Assembly (NCBI GenBank): GCA_964470785.1
Contig: CAYYED010000018.1
Coordinates: 1 to 18,003, forward strand
Origin: CAYYED01 sp964470785
GTDB taxonomy: Bacteria; Patescibacteriota; Minisyncoccia; Minisyncoccales; PEYH01
Length of the DNA: 18,003 bases
Direction: 5' to 3'
Part shown: in pieces, positions 1 through 5,351 of the stretch
Numbering within the stretch: position 1 is the stretch's first letter
Layout: the number at the start of each line of letters is the position of its first letter
The notes under the pieces: model-generated
Databases searched by the model: none
What the model saw: the letters and a program-made list of their open reading frames with translations, nothing else
Told to the model about the DNA's origin: nothing
Position numbers and translations under genes: made by a program

Positions 1-1
1 T

Positions 2-1084
2 GACGGTTTGGAAAAACTTAAGACCAAAAAACAATATCCAATTCATAGAGCAACGCCTAAATTTACAAAACAATCAACAAAACTCGAGGTTTTGGAAACG
101 GGAATTAAAGTAATTGATTTAATTTGTCCTTTTTTGAAAGGCGGAAAAACCGGTCTTTTTGGCGGAGCCGGAGTGGGAAAAACCGTTATTATTCAGGAAC
201 TTATAAGAAATATTGCCCAGGAGCACGGCGGTTATTCTATGTTTGCCGGAGTAGGTGAGCGCAGCAGAGAGGGAAATGACTTGTACCGGGAGATGAAAGA
301 GGCAAAAGTTTTAAATAAGACAGCTTTGGTTTTTGGCCAGATGAATGAACCGCCCGGAGCCAGGGCCAGAGTGGCCTTAACCGCTCTTTCAATGGCTGAA
401 TATTTTAGAGATGAGGAAGGCAAAGACATTTTGCTTTTTATTGACAATATTTTCCGTTTTACCCAGGCCGGTTCAGAAGTTTCCGTTCTTTTAGGCAGAA
501 TGCCTTCAGCTGTCGGTTATCAGCCTACCTTAGCTACAGAAATGGGCCAGCTTCAGGAGCGAATTACCTCTACTGACAAGGGATCTATAACATCTGTTCA
601 AGCAGTTTATGTTCCTGCTGACGACTTGACCGATCCGGCTCCAGCCACTACTTTTTCTCATCTTGATTCCACTGTTGTTTTATCTCGCTCCTTAGCTGAA
701 CTGGCAATTTATCCGGCTATTGACCCTTTGGATTCCAGTTCTACTATTTTAGACCCCGAGGTGGTGGGCGAGAAGCATTATCAGGTAGCCAGAGAAATTC
801 AAAAAATTCTTCAGCGTTATAAAGACCTTCAAGATATTATTGCTATTCTGGGAATGGAGGAGTTGTCAGATGAGGATAAACAAACAGTTTCCAGAGCCAG
901 AAAGATTCAAAGGTTTTTATCCCAGCCCTTTCTTGTAGCTGAACAATTTACGGGCATTAAAGGAAAATATGTTTCTATTAAAGATACGGTGAAAGGATTT
1001 GAGGAGATTATTGAAGGCAAACACGATGATAAACCCGAATCAGCATTTTATATGAGAGGAGACATATCAGAAGTTAAAAAATGA
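2..1084 (+). CDS. atpD: F1Fo ATP synthase subunit beta, 5' truncated by the window edge
   Basis: Catalytic subunit of the F1 part of ATP synthase, at the inner face of the membrane. The frame is open from base 2, and the first visible residues (DGLEKLKT, then YPIHRATPKF) match the middle of the beta subunit, so roughly the first 110 residues lie outside the window; the TTG at 8 is internal, not a start. The P-loop GGAGVGKT is encoded at 161-184, followed by the catalytic-glutamate motif GERSREGND, then LLGRMPSAVGYQPTLATEMG, SITSVQAVYVPADDLTDPAP and the C-terminal ILGMEELSDEDK and RARKIQRFLSQPF motifs. All key residues are intact. Its TGA overlaps the ATG of atpC (ATGA), as expected in an atp operon whose upstream genes are off-window. 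Identification is secure. Confidence 0.97.
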   Translation, partial: DGLEKLKTKKQYPIHRATPKFTKQSTKLEVLETGIKVIDLICPFLKGGKTGLFGGAGVGKTVIIQELIRNIAQEHGGYSMFAGVGERSREGNDLYREMKEAKVLNKTALVFGQMNEPPGARARVALTALSMAEYFRDEEGKDILLFIDNIFRFTQAGSEVSVLLGRMPSAVGYQPTLATEMGQLQERITSTDKGSITSVQAVYVPADDLTDPAPATTFSHLDSTVVLSRSLAELAIYPAIDPLDSSSTILDPEVVGEKHYQVAREIQKILQRYKDLQDIIAILGMEELSDEDKQTVSRARKIQRFLSQPFLVAEQFTGIKGKYVSIKDTVKGFEEIIEGKHDDKPESAFYMRGDISEVKK

Positions 1085-1515
1085 AACATTTAACCGTAAA
1101 AATCGTTTCTCCGGAAAAAGTGGTTGTTTCAGAGGACTATATTAGCGCCACCGTTCCTTCTATTACCGGGCAGTTGACTATTTTGCCCGAGCATATTCCT
1201 TTGGTAACCAGGCTTAAAGCAGGAGAGATTAAGTTGACCACCAAAGAAAGCTATGACACTCTTTTATCTGTTTCTTCGGGTATTATTGAAGTAAGACCTA
1301 ATTCTGAATTGATTATTTTAGCAGATGATGCTCAAAGGGCAGAGCAGATTGACTTGCAGAAGGCAGAAGAAGCCAGAAAAAGAGTAGAAAAGCTTTTGGA
1401 GGATAGAAAAAACGAACAAGACGTTGATTATGCTAAATTGCAGGTTAGTTTGGAAAAAGAGATGGCTAAAGTTAGGGTGGCTAAAAAATATAGGAAAATA
1501 AAAAATATTTCTTAA
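1081..1515 (+). CDS. atpC: F1Fo ATP synthase subunit epsilon
   Basis: Central-stalk subunit of F1, coupling gamma rotation to the c-ring and often inhibiting ATP hydrolysis. At 144 residues it is slightly longer than the usual 130-140. Residues 1-84 are the beta-sandwich domain, with the family pattern TVKIVSPEKVVVSEDYISATVPS and GQLTILPEHIPLVTRLKAGE. Residues about 86-140 form the charged helical hairpin, starting ADDAQRAEQIDLQKAEEAR. The start codon overlaps the atpD stop (ATGA), so translation is probably coupled. It is the last recognisable gene of the atp operon here. The C-terminal helix is very lysine-rich (KKYRKIKNIS), in line with the AT-rich genome. Confidence 0.95.
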   Translation: MKHLTVKIVSPEKVVVSEDYISATVPSITGQLTILPEHIPLVTRLKAGEIKLTTKESYDTLLSVSSGIIEVRPNSELIILADDAQRAEQIDLQKAEEARKRVEKLLEDRKNEQDVDYAKLQVSLEKEMAKVRVAKKYRKIKNIS

Positions 1516-1529
1516 AGATTTCAAAACCC

Positions 1530-1760
1530 TTGAAAAAAGTTTTTTGGTTGAAATGGGTCAGGTTGTCTTATTTGATAGTTGTTATTATTCTAACTTTTTT
1601 TGGATTAATCCAATGTTATTTATCGGCTGTTCCGTTTTTTAAAAATACGCTTTTGGGAAATGTGTTCTATACGGGCTGTTTTTTCGGGGCTCACGAATTA
1701 ATCATGGCCCGGGTTAAGGAAAGGTCTAAGATATTGAATACAGAACTGACCTTTTCTTGA
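1530..1760 (+). CDS. Small membrane protein, probable C-terminal remnant of a DUF6580-type protein
   Basis: 76 residues from a TTG codon, 14 bases after the atpC stop; no ATG and no ribosome-binding site are visible. One hydrophobic segment spans residues about 13-32 and a second, weaker one about 40-56. The stretch GLIQCYLSAVPFFKNTLLGN and the following FYTGCFFGAHEL resemble the C-terminal end of DUF6580 family proteins (pattern GLxxCYxxAxPFFxNTLxGDLxYTxxLFG), which are normally about 170 residues long. The N-terminal two thirds of such a protein are missing, so this is probably a truncated gene rather than a functional one. The family match is from memory of the family pattern, not from a search. 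It may be co-transcribed with the atp operon. Confidence 0.45.
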   Translation: MKKVFWLKWVRLSYLIVVIILTFFGLIQCYLSAVPFFKNTLLGNVFYTGCFFGAHELIMARVKERSKILNTELTFS

Positions 1761-1852
1761 ATTCCTTTATTTTATTTTTTAACCTTAAAGAAGAGTTTAT
1801 AGAATAAATTTTAACGGACCCGAGAATATCGTTATTTTTTTTGGTATATTAC

Positions 1853-1881
1853 TTAAGTATTGGGGAGACAAAGACTATAAT
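1853..1881 (+). promoter_or_regulatory. Putative sigma70-type promoter of the ABC transporter operon
   Basis: A consensus -10, TATAAT, lies at 1876-1881, with a weak -35 (TTAAGT, 1853-1858) at 17-bp spacing. Transcription would start near 1888 and leave a leader of about 35 bases before the ATG at 1923. Confidence 0.45.
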
Positions 1882-1922
1882 AAAAAATTGCCCTTTATTA
1901 GTTCTTACGTTAGAATAAAAAT

Positions 1923-2846
1923 ATGGTGGCTATAGAAGTTAAAAATTTAACTAAAAAATTTAAGGGACTGAAAGCGGTAGATAATGTTTCCTTTGAAATT
2001 AAAGAAGGAGAAATTTTTGGTTTGTTAGGCCCTAACGGGGCAGGGAAAACCACCATTATTAGAATTCTTACCGGAATATTAAAATCGACAGAAGGCGAGG
2101 CCTATATAAGTAAATATAACATTCAGAAAAATCCCGTAGAGGCAAAACAAATAATGGGAATTGTTCCTGAAATGGCAAATGCCTATATAGACCTTTCTGC
2201 TCTCCGGAATCTTTTATTGATGGGTGAATTATATGGAATAGAAAAGGGGAAAAGTTTTAATAAAGCAGAAGGTTTATTAAAACTATTTCAATTATACGAA
2301 AAGAGAAGTCAGAAGGTAAGAACTTTTTCAAAGGGGATGAAGCAGAGATTGATTTTGGCGATGGCTTTAATGAATGACTCTAAAATCTTATTTTTAGATG
2401 AGCCTACCGGAGGATTAGATGTAGATAACATAAGAATAATTAGAGATCTTATTAGAAGGTTTAATCAAAAAGGAATTACTATTTTTTTAACTACTCATAA
2501 TATTGAAGAGGCTAATTTGCTTTGTGATCGGGTGGCAATTATGAATTACGGAAAGATTATGGCCATTGATCGTCCCGAGAAACTAAAAAATACTATCCAG
2601 AGCACATCTTCAATTGAAGTGGCCTTTGAAAAGACAGCGAGTAAAGAAGAGCTTAATCTTGAAGGGGTTCTTGAAGTTAAAAAAATAGGAGATAAGTTTA
2701 AATTATATAGTCAGCAGGTAGAAAATGTTATTCCTTTGCTGGTTGGATATTCTCAAGATTCTGGCAATAAAATAATCTTTTTAAGAACCCTGGGGCCAAG
2801 TTTAGAAGATGTATTTGTAAAACTAACAAAAGCTAAAGAAAAATGA
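1923..2846 (+). CDS. ABC-2 type transporter, ATP-binding protein
   Basis: Cytoplasmic ATPase of an ABC exporter (DrrA/CcmA-like group), 307 residues. Walker A GPNGAGKTT is at 36-44, the signature FSKGMKQR at 135-142 (Lys in place of the first Gly of LSGGMKQR), Walker B ILFLDE at 155-160, the D-loop GGLD at 163-166 and the switch histidine H192 in TTHNIEEA. The Q-loop position holds Glu (GIVPEM), a variant seen in this subfamily. About 80 C-terminal residues after the nucleotide-binding domain form the accessory domain common in DrrA-like ATPases. The stop overlaps the start of the permease gene (ATGA at 2843-2846), so the two proteins form one transporter. The substrate cannot be read from the sequence; relatives export drugs, lipids or polysaccharides. 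Confidence 0.93.
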   Translation: MVAIEVKNLTKKFKGLKAVDNVSFEIKEGEIFGLLGPNGAGKTTIIRILTGILKSTEGEAYISKYNIQKNPVEAKQIMGIVPEMANAYIDLSALRNLLLMGELYGIEKGKSFNKAEGLLKLFQLYEKRSQKVRTFSKGMKQRLILAMALMNDSKILFLDEPTGGLDVDNIRIIRDLIRRFNQKGITIFLTTHNIEEANLLCDRVAIMNYGKIMAIDRPEKLKNTIQSTSSIEVAFEKTASKEELNLEGVLEVKKIGDKFKLYSQQVENVIPLLVGYSQDSGNKIIFLRTLGPSLEDVFVKLTKAKEK

Positions 2847-3583
2847 GTATTTTAGAACAGCTTAAAAGGTCATTTGCCATTACCAAGAAAGACCTATTTA
2901 TTTATTATCTCAGGGGACCTGTAATAATCCAAGGGTTGCTTATACCTGCTTTTCTGTTTATTTCTTTTTCTTTCAAAAGAAACATGTCTTTAGAATTTCT
3001 GATTCCTGGCTTGTTGGCGATGGCTCTTTTCTTCGCTGTTTCTGCCATTACCCCGGTGATAGCGCCCTGGGAGACAAGAATGAAAACTTTTGAAAGATTA
3101 GTTTCTTCTCCTATCTCTATTTGGTCCATTCTGTTGGGAGACATTGTTGCTTCAGTCCTGTTTGGCCTTTCGATTACCTTTTTTGTCATTATTGGAGGGA
3201 TTGTTTTATTGGGGACAGGAATAGTAACTCTTCCCTTAATTGTGGGTACCATAATAGCCGCTTTTTGTTTTTCGTCCTTAGGAATTTTAATCTCGGCTTC
3301 TCCTACGGATAATCCTTCAAATGTAATGCTTTTGGCTACTTTAATAAAATTCCCCCTTATTTTTATAAGCGGGGTATTTGTTCCTATAACCGAAATGGGT
3401 AAATTTAAAGTTTTATCCTTTTTTTCTCCCTTAACCTACTATACTGATTTGGTCAGGCATTCGGTGCAGGGAGTAAGTCAATTTTCACCATTTATTAACT
3501 TGATGGTTCTTTTGGGCTTCACTATCGTTTTGTTTGCAATTTCCCTAAAATGGCACAAGAAGAGCATAGGTAAAAGATTTTAA
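2843..3583 (+). CDS. ABC-2 type transporter, permease protein
   Basis: Membrane partner of the preceding ATPase, 246 residues with six predicted hydrophobic segments (about residues 28-42, 52-72, 95-125, 130-152, 162-182 and 218-238). Family features are the EFLIPGLLAMALFF stretch after the first segment, the charged loop APWETRMKTFERLVSSPIS that contacts the ATPase, and FISGVFVPITEM plus FSPLTYYTDLVR near the end, typical of the DrrB/NodJ ABC-2 group. The gene starts inside the ATPase stop codon. A terminator-like hairpin follows at 3657-3680, which closes a two-gene operon. Substrate unknown. Confidence 0.9.
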   Translation: MSILEQLKRSFAITKKDLFIYYLRGPVIIQGLLIPAFLFISFSFKRNMSLEFLIPGLLAMALFFAVSAITPVIAPWETRMKTFERLVSSPISIWSILLGDIVASVLFGLSITFFVIIGGIVLLGTGIVTLPLIVGTIIAAFCFSSLGILISASPTDNPSNVMLLATLIKFPLIFISGVFVPITEMGKFKVLSFFSPLTYYTDLVRHSVQGVSQFSPFINLMVLLGFTIVLFAISLKWHKKSIGKRF

Positions 3584-3656
3584 AAGATATTTAAAGGTAT
3601 TTTATTTTTTTAAAATGCCCCTGACCGAGAGGCGTTGAAAAAAACAGAGACAAGAG

Positions 3657-3685
3657 AACAGAGACCCCGGCCTCTGTTTTTAGTT
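3657..3685 (+). terminator. Rho-independent terminator after the ABC-2 operon
   Basis: AACAGAG (3657-3663) pairs with CTCTGTT (3672-3678), leaving an 8-base loop, and a T-rich tail follows (TTTTTAGTTTT). It lies 74 bases after the permease stop. Confidence 0.6.
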
Positions 3686-3719
3686 TTACATTTTTGGCGG
3701 TCGTCAAATTTGTAAAGTC

Positions 3720-3751
3720 GGGAAATAGGGGAAGATAGGGGAAAATAGGGG
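3720..3751 (+). other. G-quadruplex motif in the intergenic region 3584-4026
   Basis: Four guanine runs (GGG at 3720, then GGGG at 3728, 3738 and 3748) are separated by loops of 5, 6 and 6 A-rich bases (AAATA, AAGATA, AAAATA). This meets the usual pattern of four G3+ runs with loops of 1-7. It also reads as a repeat of ATAGGGGAA. It sits six bases before the palindrome at 3758-3799. Confidence 0.6.
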
Positions 3752-3757
3752 AAAACA

Positions 3758-3799
3758 GCGATACTCAATTTTCTACGATCGTAGAAATGTTAGTATCGC
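3758..3799. repeat. Two-tier palindrome / cruciform
   Basis: GCGATACT (3758-3765) is the reverse complement of AGTATCGC (3792-3799). Inside it, after 4-base internal loops, lies the perfect 18-bp palindrome TTTCTACGATCGTAGAAA (3770-3787). It has no T-tract, so it is not a classical terminator. Together with the adjacent G-rich repeat it looks like the end or processing site of a small mobile element, but no transposase gene is nearby. Confidence 0.7.
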
Positions 3800-3808
3800 C
3801 GAGAAGAT

Positions 3809-3833
3809 TGGTTAGAGGCCGGGTCTCTAACCA
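3809..3833. repeat. Inverted repeat TGGTTAGAG / CTCTAACCA
   Basis: A 9-bp perfect stem (3809-3817 with 3825-3833) closes a 7-base loop, GCCGGGT. It lies between the two-tier palindrome and the GGAACTTC repeats, within the structure-rich region 3584-4026. Confidence 0.65.
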
Positions 3834-3903
3834 TTTTCGGAACTTCGGAAGTTCCGGAAACATTTTCGGAACTTCGGAAGTTCCGGAAAGAAGTTCCGGA
3901 AAG
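3832..3903. repeat. Tandem palindromic repeat, GGAACTTCGGAAGTTCC family
   Basis: Two identical 29-base units (3832-3860 and 3861-3889) each contain GGAACTTCGGAAGTTCC, an 8-bp hairpin CGGAACTT/AAGTTCCG with a CGG loop. A third, half-length unit (AAGTTCCGGAAAG) follows at 3891-3903. The same family recurs at 15891-15975 with a CCG loop. The short ORF that can be read through this repeat (3787-3981) is an artefact of the repeat. Confidence 0.85.
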
Positions 3904-3951
3904 AGGCGTCATAAATCATCTTTTGATAGAGGTGGTTTTTTGGTTAAGGGG

Positions 3952-3979
3952 TTGACAAAAGTTTATCTTAAGTTAAACT
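3952..3979 (+). promoter_or_regulatory. Promoter and operator-like palindrome of the toxin-antitoxin operon
   Basis: A perfect -35 TTGACA (3952-3957) is followed at 16 bp by TAAACT (3974-3979). The spacer and -10 carry an 18-bp palindrome with a single mismatched pair, GTTTATCTTAAGTTAAAC (3961-3978). A palindrome covering the -10 is where a Phd-type antitoxin would bind to repress its own operon (known for the family; inferred here). Confidence 0.6.
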
Positions 3980-4019
3980 AATAATAGAATTAAATTAATA
4001 ATAGAATTAAATTAATAAA
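3979..4019 (+). repeat. 17-bp tandem repeat in the antitoxin leader
   Basis: TAATAATAGAATTAAAT occurs at 3979-3995 and again, identically, at 3996-4012. A third, broken copy (TAATAAA) begins at 4013, just before the antitoxin ATG at 4027. Confidence 0.8.
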
Positions 4020-4026
4020 AAATATT

Positions 4027-4239
4027 ATGGGGAAAATAATTGGTTTAAAAGAATTAAGAGAAGATATTAATAAATATGTAGCCCGTATCAAAAACGGAGA
4101 GAGTTTGATTGTTATGCGAAGATCAGATCCTTTATTTAAAATTACTCCCGTAGACGAAGGGGAATGGGAAGAAGTTGTTGATTTTACTAAAATTTATAAA
4201 GGCGGAGTAGATATTAACGATTTGCTTACCAGATTATAG
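4027..4239 (+). CDS. Type II antitoxin, Phd/YefM family
   Basis: 70-residue antitoxin that would neutralise the downstream RelE-type toxin and repress the operon. The N-terminal half (IIGLKELREDINKYVARIKN, then GESLIVMRRSDPLFKITPV) is the Phd/YefM DNA-binding and dimerisation fold: LKELR, a helix ending in a glycine turn, and a short beta strand reading IVMRRSDPLFKI. The acidic C-terminal tail (DEGEWEEVVDFTKI to the end) is the usual toxin-binding segment. The ATG has no Shine-Dalgarno sequence, only A/T-rich leader. Nine bases separate its stop from the toxin start, the standard antitoxin-first order. Confidence 0.85.
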   Translation: MGKIIGLKELREDINKYVARIKNGESLIVMRRSDPLFKITPVDEGEWEEVVDFTKIYKGGVDINDLLTRL

Positions 4240-4248
4240 AACTATTAT

Positions 4249-4497
4249 ATGGACAAAATTGAAAAAGCATTAGACAAATTAACAAAAAAAGAGAGAGAAA
4301 AGGTTAAGGCAATGCTTGAGCAAGTGAAACAAGGAAATTTTAGGTTATTAGATGTAAAAAAATTGAAAGGTCGAGATGATGTTTTTCGCGTACGCAAAGG
4401 AGATATTCGCATTATTTTTCGTAAGGATAAAAAGGGTAATTTTTTTGTATTAGCTATTGAAAGGAAGTCGGATAGGACATATAAGCAGAGGATTTGA
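4249..4497 (+). CDS. Type II toxin, RelE/ParE superfamily
   Basis: 82-residue basic protein and partner of the preceding Phd/YefM antitoxin. It starts with a long helical hairpin (DKIEKALDKLTKKEREKVKAM). Then comes the RelE beta-sheet: DVKKLKGRDDVFRVRKGDIRIIF, where the xFRVRxGDxRIIF pattern is diagnostic, and a final strand VLAIERKSDRTYKQRI. Most RelE relatives cleave mRNA in the ribosomal A site, whereas ParE relatives poison gyrase. The helical N-terminus and basic C-terminus with R/K and Y residues favour a ribosome-dependent RNase, but this is inference. Length is typical (80-95 residues). Confidence 0.82.
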   Translation: MDKIEKALDKLTKKEREKVKAMLEQVKQGNFRLLDVKKLKGRDDVFRVRKGDIRIIFRKDKKGNFFVLAIERKSDRTYKQRI

Positions 4498-4577
4498 GTA
4501 CTCAAGCACTAATTTAAAAGACGAAAAACATTAAAAGATCGCTAAGCGGAAAATATCATATAGACCAGCACAAGGTA

Positions 4578-4605
4578 TTGACGTTTTTTATAAACATGCT
4601 AATAT
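4578..4605 (+). promoter_or_regulatory. Strong extended -10 promoter of the cold-shock gene
   Basis: TTGACG (4578-4583), a 16-bp spacer, and the extended -10 TGCTAATAT (TG at 4597-4598, hexamer 4600-4605). Transcription would start near 4612, giving a 5' leader of about 93 bases before the ATG at 4705. Long structured leaders are typical of cspA-type genes. Confidence 0.7.
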
Positions 4606-4704
4606 TAGTATAAGATAGTTGCCACGTAAATACTTAGTCGAAATTATACGGGAAATTAATCTTTAGAGTAAAATCTTAAAACATTAATTAACTTACATTC
4701 AAAC

Positions 4705-4905
4705 ATGGAAGGAATAATCAAAACCCTTATCTCAGATAAAGGATTTGGATTCATTACTGTTGATGGTGAAGAAAAAGATCTTTTCTTTCACAGAAATGAG
4801 CTTCAAGGCGTTGAGTTCGAAGAGTTAAAAGCAGGGGACAGAGTATCTTTCGAGAAAACCGATTCAGAAAAAGGACCCAACGCTACAAGTGTAAAGCGCG
4901 CTTAA
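4705..4905 (+). CDS. csp: Cold-shock domain protein, CspA family
   Basis: 66-residue single cold-shock domain, an OB fold that binds single-stranded RNA/DNA and acts as an RNA chaperone. RNP1 is KGFGFI (residues 12-17) and RNP2 is DLFFHRNE (25-32). The end KGPNATSVKRA matches the family's G-P-x-A-x-x-V finish. Length is normal (65-70). It has its own promoter with an extended -10 and a leader of about 93 bases, and is followed after 21 bases by a strong terminator, so it is monocistronic. No Shine-Dalgarno sequence lies before the ATG. Confidence 0.95.
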   Translation: MEGIIKTLISDKGFGFITVDGEEKDLFFHRNELQGVEFEELKAGDRVSFEKTDSEKGPNATSVKRA

Positions 4906-4926
4906 TCTTTTTAAAGATAAATGGAG

Positions 4927-4953
4927 AACAAGCCTTAACCGGCTTGTTTTTTA
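4927..4953 (+). terminator. Rho-independent terminator of the cold-shock gene
   Basis: AACAAGCC (4927-4934) pairs with GGCTTGTT (4941-4948) around a 6-base loop. It is followed by an uninterrupted T run reaching 4952. Confidence 0.9.
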
Positions 4954-4982
4954 TTGACATTTAATATTTGTTATAATATTCT
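4954..4982 (+). promoter_or_regulatory. Promoter candidate after the csp terminator
   Basis: A perfect TTGACA (4954-4959) has TATTCT (4977-4982) at 17 bp. A better hexamer, TATAAT (4972-4977), is only 12 bp away, too close for a standard sigma70 promoter. Transcription would run through the hairpin at 5058-5079 toward 5109 and typA. Confidence 0.45.
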
Positions 4983-5057
4983 ATTGATAAAATATTGATT
5001 TTGTGGTACTCTGTTTTTGGCAATCAAATCTCAAAGTTTTATTTAAAATAAACTAAC

Positions 5058-5079
5058 GAGACCAAGAGGTCTTTTTTTA
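5058..5079 (+). terminator. Terminator-like hairpin upstream of the small ORF and typA (attenuator or sRNA end)
   Basis: AGACC (5059-5063) pairs with GGTCT (5068-5072) around AAGA, followed by seven more T. It lies about 70-100 bases downstream of the TTGACA promoter at 4954 and upstream of two genes. It could end a small RNA of about 90 bases or attenuate typA transcription. Confidence 0.55.
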
Positions 5080-5108
5080 TTTATAAAAACTAACTCTCTT
5101 AGAAAATT

Positions 5109-5342
5109 ATGAAAATAAGGAAAAATAATAAAAAATGGCAGGGAAAACTGATCAAATTTAAAAGTGTCATATTGCCTATGGGACATAGTTTTTTGATGTC
5201 AATCCAAGATGAGATTATTTCCCATATTATAAAAGGAGCTGATGTTGCAGGCGTTTCCGAAACCTACCAAGATTATATCCACTTCATTGGTCGTACTGTT
5301 TGTTGGGGTAAGAAGGGAATAGCGCTAACATTTATTAAATAG
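5109..5342 (+). CDS. Small protein with a degraded DEAD-box helicase C-terminus
   Basis: 77 residues starting at an ATG, with its stop 9 bases before typA. The C-terminal part ETYQDYIHFIGRTVCWGKKG followed by IALTF resembles motif VI and its flank in DEAD-box RNA helicases (pattern ETxxDYIHRIGRTGRAGKKGIALTF). Two arginines of HRIGRTGR are replaced (F and C). Upstream, ADVAGVSETY looks like the helicase stretch DVAARG...GVS...ET with internal deletions. The first 40 residues (basic, MKIRKNNKKWQGKLIKF) are not recognisable. This is probably a remnant of a helicase gene that sat next to the cold-shock gene; it cannot have helicase activity. Whether it is translated is unknown. Confidence 0.5.
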   Translation: MKIRKNNKKWQGKLIKFKSVILPMGHSFLMSIQDEIISHIIKGADVAGVSETYQDYIHFIGRTVCWGKKGIALTFIK

Positions 5343-5351
5343 AAGATCAAA

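Noticed and set aside
3787..3981. Short plus-strand ORF of 64 codons upstream of the antitoxin
   Set aside because: It is read through the hairpin repeats at 3792-3903 and the antitoxin promoter; its arginine/serine-rich sequence is a translation of repeats and matches no family I know.
3584..4026. CRISPR array, suggested by regular palindromic units
   Set aside because: There are only 2.5 units, directly abutting without unique spacers, and no cas genes; these are tandem palindromes.
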